DNA from: Planctomycetota bacterium
GTDB lineage: Bacteria; Planctomycetota; DG-23; SLPQ01
DNA: 5,688 nt
Assembly: GCA_021160625.1 (NCBI GenBank)
Contig: JAGHCE010000249.1
Coordinates: forward strand, 1 to 5,688
Direction: 5' to 3'
A program made the position numbers and the translations under genes. Below the pieces are notes generated by a model, which ran no database searches, had not been told where the DNA came from, and saw only the letters and a list, made by a program, of their open reading frames with translations. Of this stretch, positions 1-4,646 are shown one piece after another. Numbering within the stretch: the stretch's first letter is position 1; the number at the start of each line of letters is the position of its first letter.

Positions 1-40
1 GGATTCCGTCGAAAAGGCTCCGCCCCGGTACGAAATGACA
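1..40 (-). repeat. Possible degenerate dispersed repeat at window edge
   Basis: Read on the minus strand, this stretch begins TGTCATTTCG, continues through GGCGGAGCC and ends TTTTCGACGGAATCC. The order of these parts resembles the widespread intergenic phrase of the type TGTCATTTCG...GCGGAGC...GAAATC seen in many bacterial genomes. The match is degenerate and rests on memory of the pattern, not on a second copy in this window. No reading frame continues from an upstream gene. Confidence 0.25.
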
Positions 41-51
41 CGTCAGAGGGA

Positions 52-79
52 TTGTATTCCGGTGCGCGCGGAATAGAAT
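52..79 (+). promoter_or_regulatory. Candidate sigma-70-type promoter for ilvC
   Basis: TTGTAT (52-57, three of six matches to TTGACA, with TTG intact) is followed after 16 nt by TAGAAT (74-79, five of six matches to TATAAT). Transcription would start near 86, giving a leader of about 50 nt before the ilvC ATG at 135. The -35 match is weak, so activation or an alternative promoter is possible. An inverted repeat fills the spacer (separate entry). Confidence 0.4.
55..75. promoter_or_regulatory. Inverted repeat within the candidate ilvC promoter (possible operator)
   Basis: TATTCCG (55-61) and CGGAATA (69-75) form a perfect 7-bp dyad around a 7-nt centre, placed between and overlapping the putative -35 and -10 elements. 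A second perfect palindrome, AGAATATTCT (75-84), follows directly. The position suits an operator for a dimeric regulator. However, the right arm with its flank (63-75) closely matches repeats near 1351 and 1405, so it may be a dispersed-repeat fragment. Confidence 0.35.
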
Positions 80-134
80 ATTCTGGTGCGTTTATTCGGT
101 GTTTGAGTGGTTTGAGGAGTGGAAGGAGTATGTG

Positions 135-1130
135 ATGGTCCAGATGTATTATGACAAGGATGCGGATCTCGGAGCCCTCTCCGGTAAGACCATAGCCATA
201 ATGGGCTACGGCAGCCAGGGGCATGCCCAGGCGCTTAATCTTCGCGACAGCGGCTTGAACGTCGTGGTCGGGGAGCTTGAAGGGTCGGATAACTGGAAGA
301 TCGCCCTCGAACATGGCTGGAAGCCGACCAGCGCCGCCGAAGCGGCAAAGCAGGCCGACTGGATTCAGATGCTCGTTCCCGATACTGTCCAGCCGATGGT
401 CTACGAGAAAGAGATTGCTCCCAATATGAAGGAAGGCGTCGTCTACGGTTGCTCCCACGGTTTTGCGATCCACTTCCAGACGGTGGTTCCGCCGGCGACG
501 GCTGATATCGTGATGATTGCGCCGAAGAGTCCGGGGCACCTCGTTCGCAGCGAGTTTGAGAGGGGCGCGGGCGTGCCCTGCCTCGTGGCCGTCAAGCAGG
601 ACGCCTCCGGAAAGGCCAGAGAGATGGCGCTTGCGTATGCAAAGGGCATAGGAGGGACGCGCGCGGGGGTTATCGAGACGACCTTCGCTGAGGAGACCGA
701 AACCGACCTCTTCGGCGAGCAGTCGGTGCTCTGCGGCGGCGTCACGGAGCTGGTGAAGGCCGGTTTCGACACGCTCGTGGAGGCCGGTTACCAGCCGGAG
801 ATCGCTTACTTCGAGTGTATGCACGAGTTGAAACTCATTGTCGATCTCTTCTACCGAGGCGGCATAAATTATATGTACTACAGTGTCTCGAACACCGCCG
901 AGTACGGCGGCCTCACGCGCGGGCCGAAAATCATCACCGACGAGACCCGCAAGGCGATGAAGAAGATCCTGGCCGACATCACGTCCGGCGACTTCGCCAG
1001 GGAATGGATAGCCGAAAACAAGGCCGGCGGCAAGAAGTTCAAAGAGCTCGAAGCCGCCGAGCACGACCTGCTCATCGAAAAAGTGGGCAAGCAGTTGCGC
1101 GGTATGATGCCCTGGATCGACGCCAAGTAG
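135..1130 (+). CDS. ilvC: Ketol-acid reductoisomerase, class I (short form), possibly NADH-preferring
   Basis: This cytoplasmic enzyme isomerises and reduces 2-acetolactate or 2-aceto-2-hydroxybutyrate to the dihydroxy acids of valine, leucine and isoleucine synthesis. The 331 residues match the usual class I length of about 330. The N-terminal Rossmann domain carries GYGSQGHAQA (24-33), and H108 lies in SHGF. The C-terminal knotted domain holds the Mg ligands D191 and E195 (TDLFGEQ), E227 and E231 (FECMHEL) and S252; it ends in the typical MMPWIDAK. The ATG at 135 is preferred because GGAAGGAG (121-128) sits 6 nt upstream and family members start here; a GTG at 99 would add an unrelated 12-residue leader. 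The cofactor loop after V45 reads GELEGSDNW (46-54), where NADPH enzymes typically have the type GLRPGSxS: the Arg is lost and E47, E49 and D52 are gained. That suggests NADH use (inference). No ilvBN or leuA is adjacent; its own terminator follows. The family assignment is secure. Confidence 0.97.
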   Translation: MVQMYYDKDADLGALSGKTIAIMGYGSQGHAQALNLRDSGLNVVVGELEGSDNWKIALEHGWKPTSAAEAAKQADWIQMLVPDTVQPMVYEKEIAPNMKEGVVYGCSHGFAIHFQTVVPPATADIVMIAPKSPGHLVRSEFERGAGVPCLVAVKQDASGKAREMALAYAKGIGGTRAGVIETTFAEETETDLFGEQSVLCGGVTELVKAGFDTLVEAGYQPEIAYFECMHELKLIVDLFYRGGINYMYYSVSNTAEYGGLTRGPKIITDETRKAMKKILADITSGDFAREWIAENKAGGKKFKELEAAEHDLLIEKVGKQLRGMMPWIDAK

Positions 1131-1160
1131 CGCGCGGCGCGGGAAAGGCATACGCGGATT

Positions 1161-1195
1161 AAGGGGCCGGACGAAATGTTCGGCCCCTTTCTGTT
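1161..1195 (+). terminator. Intrinsic terminator of ilvC
   Basis: AAGGGGCCG (1161-1169) pairs perfectly with CGGCCCCTT (1181-1189). The stem extends inward by three more pairs (one G-T) around the loop GAAAT and is followed by TTTCTGTTAT. It lies 30 nt past the ilvC stop. A second hairpin with five T residues (1211-1233, inside the next repeat) may act as a back-up. Confidence 0.8.
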
Positions 1196-1277
1196 ATGTG
1201 GCACTGCTGGGAGGGGGGCTTCGCCCCCTTTTTGCTGTGGGGGCCGGCACGTTGTGCCGGGAAGTCCACTGACCTTC
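1196..1277. repeat. Hairpin repeat, copy A
   Basis: This element shares its order and sequence with 1440-1533: ATGTGGCACTG head, then GGCTTCGCCCCCTT, TGCT.TGGGGG, a GTT-loop hairpin, and CTGACCTT tail. It holds two hairpins. The first is GGGGGC-TTC-GCCCCC (1214-1228) followed by TTTTT, which also looks like a terminator. The second is CCGGCAC-GTT-GTGCCGG (1244-1260). Compared with copy B it lacks about 12 nt after the head. The short frame through it is not judged to be a gene. Confidence 0.75.
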
Positions 1278-1280
1278 CAC

Positions 1281-1304
1281 GGGCGCGGCAAGCGGCGCCC
1301 CTAC
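1281..1304 (-). repeat. GTAGGGGCGC-type hairpin repeat
   Basis: On the minus strand the element starts GTAGGGGCGCC and ends CCGCGCCC, with GCTTG in the middle. The arms GGGCGC (1281-1286) and GCGCCC (1295-1300) pair around an 8-nt loop. It resembles a phrase beginning GTAGGGGCG that recurs in spacers of many bacteria (recalled, not searched). It sits 3 nt after repeat copy A. Confidence 0.5.
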
Positions 1305-1319
1305 GGGTGATGTGTGTGC

Positions 1320-1343
1320 CACGGCGGGTCTTGCCCCGCCGTG
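1320..1343. repeat. Nine-base-pair hairpin, GC-rich
   Basis: CACGGCGGG (1320-1328) pairs with CCCGCCGTG (1335-1343) around the loop TCTTGC. There is no T-run on either side, so it is not a standard terminator. The stem-TTGC-stem layout resembles its neighbours, suggesting another unit of the same spacer-repeat cluster. Confidence 0.55.
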
Positions 1344-1350
1344 CAAATCA

Positions 1351-1363
1351 TATTCCGCGCGCG
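1351..1363. repeat. Short repeat TATTCCGCGCGCG
   Basis: This 13-mer recurs at 1405-1417 with one change (TATTCCGCGTGCG). It also recurs on the other strand at 63-75 in the candidate ilvC promoter, again with one change. Three near-identical copies in non-coding DNA and none noticed in genes point to a dispersed repeat or a shared binding site. Confidence 0.5.
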
Positions 1364-1374
1364 GGGACCAATAA

Positions 1375-1433
1375 GTAGGGTGGACATTCTTGTCCGCCGA
1401 CATTTATTCCGCGTGCGCTAAAGCGCACCCTAC
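1375..1433. repeat. Paired inverted hairpin repeat (GTAGGGTG...CACCCTAC)
   Basis: Two units face each other. On the plus strand GTAGGGTG (1375-1382) leads into a hairpin, GGTGGACA-TTCT-TGTCCGCC (1379-1398, one wobble pair). On the minus strand GTAGGGTG (1433 to 1426) leads into GTGCGCT-TT-AGCGCAC (1428 to 1413). The shared heads form an 8-bp outer inverted repeat 43 nt apart. The head-to-head layout is like paired REP elements (BIMEs), which in known cases are linked to RAYT transposases; no such gene is in the window. Confidence 0.6.
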
Positions 1434-1439
1434 ACAATG

Positions 1440-1533
1440 ATGTGGCACTGGCGGCTTGCCCACCAGGAGGGCTTCGCCCCCTTCCTGCTATGGGGGGCCA
1501 CGGGCGTTGCCCGTGGCAACCATCTGACCTTTC
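1440..1533. repeat. Hairpin repeat, copy B
   Basis: This is the diverged second copy of the element at 1196-1277, in the same orientation. It has the same ATGTGGCACTG head, GGCTTCGCCCCCTT block, TGCTATGGGGGG block and CTGACCTT tail. The GTT-loop hairpin here is CCACGGGC-GTT-GCCCGTGG (1498-1516): its stem sequence is unlike copy A's but pairs fully, and the loop is identical. An extra imperfect hairpin (about 1449-1465) follows the head. Confidence 0.75.
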
Positions 1534-1574
1534 GGGAAAAATGTGCTTTGCGGGCTGTCGGCGGTTTTCTGTCC

Positions 1575-1603
1575 TTTATTTTGGGCCTGCGATGCTATAC
1601 AAT
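1575..1603 (+). promoter_or_regulatory. Candidate promoter for the kdsB-pyrG operon
   Basis: TATACAAT (1596-1603) contains TACAAT, five of six matches to the -10 consensus, and is preceded by TG at 1593-1594, as in extended -10 promoters. The only -35-like element at 17 nt is TTTATT (1575-1580), which is weak. Start would be near 1610, giving a leader of about 110 nt before kdsB. It is the most AT-rich patch in this spacer. Confidence 0.35.
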
Positions 1604-1613
1604 ACTTATCCTT

Positions 1614-1654
1614 GACAAGGTCGTGCGTGCCGAAGCGTTGCTGCGGGCCTTGTC
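1614..1654 (+). promoter_or_regulatory. Possible stem-loop in the kdsB leader
   Basis: GACAAGG (1614-1620) pairs with CCTTGTC (1648-1654), extended by a G-T and a C-G pair, enclosing about 23 nt. It would sit at the very 5' end of a transcript from the candidate promoter. No T-run follows, and no known riboswitch or leader-peptide pattern was recognised. It may only stabilise the RNA. Confidence 0.25.
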
Positions 1655-1719
1655 GACGGCCGAAGGATCATCACTGTCTCCCCGGACGCTGTGGAATGCT
1701 AAAAGGCGAGGGACGATAG

Positions 1720-2532
1720 GTGGGAAACGTTGACATCCCCCCGAGCGACAGCGGGGGCAGCGGTGTCGCCATAGTCATTCCCGCCCGCTTTGCCTCGACA
1801 CGCTTGCCCGGCAAGCTGCTCTTGGAAGTTGACTCCAGGCCGGTTATCCGGTACGTCTGGGAGCGTGCGAGCCGATCGACGCTGGCCGAGAGGGTGGTGA
1901 TAGCGACCGACGACGAGAGGATACTTGCGGCGGCAAGCGGTTTCGGCGCCGAGGTCCTGATGACAAGCGCGGACTGCGCTTCGGGCACCGACCGCATCGG
2001 GGAGCTGGTGGGCCGAGGTGCTCTCGACGCCTCGATAATCGTAAACGTCCAGGGGGACGAACCGGAGATTGATCCCGCCTCGATAGACGAGGCCGTGCGG
2101 CTCCTGCTGGAGGATTCCCGCGCCGACATCGCCACGCTGGCGGTGCCGGTGGCGTCCCCGGCCGAGTACGGCGATCCGAATGCCGTCAAGGTGGTCGTCT
2201 CCTCGGAGGGTTTTGCCCTTTATTTTTCGAGGGCGCAGGTTCCGTTCGTGCGAGGCGGGGTCAAGGAGGGTGCGGACTTTGCGGCGCTGGGGATATATCG
2301 TCACGTGGGCCTTTACGCCTACAGGCGCGAGGCGCTCCTGGCGTGTGTAGAGACGCCGCAGTCGCGCCTGGAGAAGCTGGAGAAGCTCGAGCAGCTGCGC
2401 GCGGTCGAGATGGGCCTGCGGATAAAGGTAGCGGTGATGAACTCCGCGCCGAGGGGAATCGACACGAGAGAGGATTTCGAGGCTTTCGCCGCAAGGCAAA
2501 GTACCAGGGATCGGAAAGAGAGCAGCCTATAA
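1720..2532 (+). CDS. kdsB: 3-deoxy-manno-octulosonate cytidylyltransferase (CMP-Kdo synthetase)
   Basis: This cytoplasmic enzyme activates Kdo with CTP, giving CMP-Kdo and pyrophosphate, for transfer to lipid A. Family motifs appear in order: PARFASTRLPGK (21-32, nucleotide binding), ATDDERI (62-68), SGTDRIGE (88-95), NVQGDEPEI (109-117, with Mg ligand D113), a LEKLEQLRA segment near 220, and GIDTRED (246-252, with D248). At 270 residues it is slightly long for a family of about 245-255: 15 residues precede the first beta strand, and a polar tail follows residue 256. The GTG at 1720 is chosen because GAGGGA (1708-1713) lies 6 nt upstream and no other usual start codon precedes the motif. The tail codons carry the pyrG ribosome-binding site, and the TAA shares its last A with the pyrG ATG, so translation is probably coupled. 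No kdsA is in view. Confidence 0.95.
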   Translation: MGNVDIPPSDSGGSGVAIVIPARFASTRLPGKLLLEVDSRPVIRYVWERASRSTLAERVVIATDDERILAAASGFGAEVLMTSADCASGTDRIGELVGRGALDASIIVNVQGDEPEIDPASIDEAVRLLLEDSRADIATLAVPVASPAEYGDPNAVKVVVSSEGFALYFSRAQVPFVRGGVKEGADFAALGIYRHVGLYAYRREALLACVETPQSRLEKLEKLEQLRAVEMGLRIKVAVMNSAPRGIDTREDFEAFAARQSTRDRKESSL

Positions 2533-4142
2533 TGACCAAGCACATATTCGTAACCGGCGGGGTCGTCTCGTCGCTGGGCAAGGGCCTCACCTCCGCGTCG
2601 ATCGGCACTCTCCTGGAGCGCCACGGCCTGAAGATCCGGATGCAGAAGTTGGACCCGTACTTGAACGTCGATCCCGGTACGATGAACCCCTTCCAGCACG
2701 GCGAGGTGTACGTCACGGAGGACGGCGCGGAGACGGACCTGGATCTGGGACACTACGAGCGCTTCACGAACACGGTCCTCACGCGCGATTCGAACTACAC
2801 GTCGGGCAGCATCTACGAGAGCGTCATATCCAAGGAGCGCCGGGGCGAGTATCTCGGCGGCACGGGTCAGGGCATCCCGCACATCACCGACGAGATAAAG
2901 GCGGCCGTCGCCAAGCTGGCCACCGATGACGTGGACGTGGTGATCACCGAAATCGGCGGGACGGTCGGCGACATCGAGGGGGAGCCGTTTCTGGAGGCGA
3001 TAAGGCAATTCGGGCAGGACGTGGGGCGCGAGAATGTCCTCTACATCCACCTGACGCTGATCCCGTACCTCAAGGCCGCCGACGAGATAAAGACCAAGCC
3101 CACGCAGCACTCCGTGGGGCGCCTGATGGAAAAGGGGATACAGCCGGGGATACTCATCTGCCGCACGGAAAAGCCCCTGGCCCGCGAGATACGTGAGAAA
3201 ATATCGCTTTTCTGCAACGTGCCGCTTGAGGCGGTCATAGAGGAGCTCGACATCAAGACGAGCATCTATGAACTGCCGCTTATCCTGAGGCGCGAGAAGG
3301 TCGACGAACTGATCCTGAGGTACCTGGGGCTCGATGCGGGCGAGCCGGACCTTTCGGACTGGGAGAACGTCGCGCAGATACTCGCCAATCCGGACCGCGA
3401 AGTGGTAATCGCCGTCGTGGGCAAGTACATAAGGCTCCAGGATTCCTACAAGTCCATCTACGAGGCGCTCGTGCACGGCGGGATCGCCAACCGCGCGCGC
3501 GTCAACCTCAAGCGCGTCGAGTCCGAGGACGTGGAGAAGGAGGGCGCCGAGGCGATCCTGGGCGACGTCGACGGGGTTCTCGTGCCGGGGGGCTTCGGCG
3601 TGCGCGGCATCGAGGGCAAGCTCCAGGCCGTGGGGTTCGCGCGCGAGCGAGGCGTGCCCTACTTCGGAATATGCCTCGGGATGCAGTGCGCGGTCATCGA
3701 GTTCGCCCGCAATGTCCTGGCCCTCAAGAAGGCCAACTCGCTCGAGTTCGACGAGTCGACCCCCACGCCCGTCATCACGCTTATGGACCAGCAGCGTAAC
3801 GTCGTGGATATGGGCGGCACGATGCGCCTGGGGGCGTACCCCTGCATCCTTGCCAGTGGGTCTCTGGCGGCCGAGGCCTACGAGGCGAGCGAAATCCGCG
3901 AGAGGCACCGTCACCGCTACGAGTTCAACAACGCGTACAGGGAGGCCTACTCGAACAAGGGCCTGGCTTTTACAGGACTCTCGCCCGACGGCAGGCTCGT
4001 GGAGATTGTCGAGATTGAAAAGCACCCCTGGTTCCTGGCGGTACAGTTTCACCCGGAGTTCAAGTCGAAGCCGCACGCGCCGCACCCGCTTTTTGCGTCG
4101 TTCGTAAAGGCGGCCGTCAGCCGGCGAGAGGGCGATAAATAA
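2532..4142 (+). CDS. pyrG: CTP synthase (glutamine-hydrolysing)
   Basis: PyrG converts UTP to CTP using ATP and ammonia from glutamine, the last step of pyrimidine nucleotide synthesis. At 536 residues it has the normal full length. The N-terminal amidoligase domain (about 1-265) has the P-loop GGVVSSLGKG (9-18), K39 in QKLDPYLNVDPG, D71, and E140 in EIGGTVGDIEG. The C-terminal class I glutamine amidotransferase domain (from about 290) has GGFGVRG (353-359), the nucleophile C381 in GICLGMQ, and H507 and E509 in QFHPEF. All catalytic positions are intact. The ATG at 2532 overlaps the kdsB stop by one base and matches the invariant family N-terminus MTKHIFVTGG; GGAAAGAG (2513-2520) lies 11 nt upstream. 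The frame is open back to a GTG at 2343, but that part only reads kdsB out of frame. CTP made here is the co-substrate of KdsB. Confidence 0.98.
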   Translation: MTKHIFVTGGVVSSLGKGLTSASIGTLLERHGLKIRMQKLDPYLNVDPGTMNPFQHGEVYVTEDGAETDLDLGHYERFTNTVLTRDSNYTSGSIYESVISKERRGEYLGGTGQGIPHITDEIKAAVAKLATDDVDVVITEIGGTVGDIEGEPFLEAIRQFGQDVGRENVLYIHLTLIPYLKAADEIKTKPTQHSVGRLMEKGIQPGILICRTEKPLAREIREKISLFCNVPLEAVIEELDIKTSIYELPLILRREKVDELILRYLGLDAGEPDLSDWENVAQILANPDREVVIAVVGKYIRLQDSYKSIYEALVHGGIANRARVNLKRVESEDVEKEGAEAILGDVDGVLVPGGFGVRGIEGKLQAVGFARERGVPYFGICLGMQCAVIEFARNVLALKKANSLEFDESTPTPVITLMDQQRNVVDMGGTMRLGAYPCILASGSLAAEAYEASEIRERHRHRYEFNNAYREAYSNKGLAFTGLSPDGRLVEIVEIEKHPWFLAVQFHPEFKSKPHAPHPLFASFVKAAVSRREGDK

Positions 4143-4162
4143 GTTATAACGGAGTGTGTCTT

Positions 4163-4558
4163 ATGGTCGATAAAAGTCCGGATACCAGTGGCAAGAAGGT
4201 CGATGAGGCCTGGAAGCAAAAGGCCCAGGAGGAGACGGAAGCCCTTGACCGCGAGGCGGTTTCCGAGCAGGCCCCCGAGGGGGAGGAGTCCGGCGCCCCC
4301 GGCCGCGGGCAACTGCCGCCTGCAACGTTTCTCGGCCTCGTGTCGGGGCTTGCCGCGCAGGCGTTTGTCTACCTGGGGTTTATAGAAAACCCGGTGACCG
4401 GCAAGAAGGAGGCAGACATCGCGTCCGCCGGGCACTTGCTTGACACGCTGGAAATGCTCAAGGAGAAAACCGACGGGAACCTGGACCCGCAGGAGACGGC
4501 TTACCTGGAGGACCTGCTTTACAACCTTCGTATGGCCTATGTCAAGGAAAGCGGTTAG
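4163..4558 (+). CDS. DUF1844 family protein of unknown function
   Basis: The 131-residue protein has two parts. Residues 1-49 are polar and acidic, with VDEAWKQKAQEE (13-24), probably helical, followed by an E/G/P-rich linker that looks disordered. Residues 50-128 match the DUF1844 domain: LPPATFLGLVSGLAAQAFVYLG (51-72) is an amphipathic to hydrophobic helix, then ENPVTGKKEADI (75-86), HLLDTLEMLKEKT (91-103) and a closing helix LEDLLYNLRMAYV (115-127). The 51-72 segment is too polar for a confident membrane span, there is no signal peptide, and a small helical cytoplasmic protein is likely. The ATG at 4163 has GGAG (4151-4154) 8 nt upstream; a GTG at 4154 lies within that site. It follows pyrG by 20 nt, so it is in the operon. 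The family function is unknown to me, and the neighbourhood only hints at a housekeeping role. Confidence 0.85.
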   Translation: MVDKSPDTSGKKVDEAWKQKAQEETEALDREAVSEQAPEGEESGAPGRGQLPPATFLGLVSGLAAQAFVYLGFIENPVTGKKEADIASAGHLLDTLEMLKEKTDGNLDPQETAYLEDLLYNLRMAYVKESG

Positions 4559-4571
4559 CGTCGTCGGACGG

Positions 4572-4609
4572 CCCGGGTGCAGGCAGGGGGGAGCGTACTC
4601 CCGGGTGCA
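4572..4609 (+). repeat. Ten-base direct repeat in the spacer before the HDOD gene
   Basis: CCCGGGTGCA occurs at 4572-4581 and again at 4600-4609. Between the copies GGGAG (4589-4593) can pair with CTCCC (4598-4602) around CGTA. No T-run follows, so this is not a convincing terminator. It could be chance in GC-rich DNA. Confidence 0.3.
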
Positions 4610-4646
4610 TTCAAAATTGGAGCGGTGGAAAGGGGCATAACCCGGT

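Noticed and set aside
99..134. Upstream GTG start for ilvC, adding 12 residues
   Set aside because: The added residues do not match KARI N-termini, and a strong ribosome-binding site (121-128) points to the ATG at 135.
1..134. T-box or leader-peptide attenuator before ilvC
   Set aside because: No T-box consensus, no run of branched-chain amino acid codons, and no terminator/antiterminator pair before the gene.
1612..1617. Perfect TTGACA as a -35 element
   Set aside because: No TATAAT-like element lies 15-19 nt downstream; the TTGACAAGG sequence is better explained by the leader stem.
1196..1733. Two short frames (1196-1378 and 1437-1733) sharing the peptide GFAPFLLWG
   Set aside because: The similarity is explained by the DNA repeat copies A and B; hairpin-forming sequence is simply being translated, there is no family match, and the second frame runs through the kdsB leader.
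2343..2531. Earlier GTG start for pyrG inside kdsB
   Set aside because: CTP synthases begin at MTKHIFVTGG or equivalent; the extra 63 residues are kdsB read in another frame.
2319..4085. A 588-residue open frame on the minus strand
   Set aside because: It lies opposite kdsB and pyrG, is a product of GC-rich codon bias, and has no recognisable domain, while the plus-strand proteins are full-length known enzymes.
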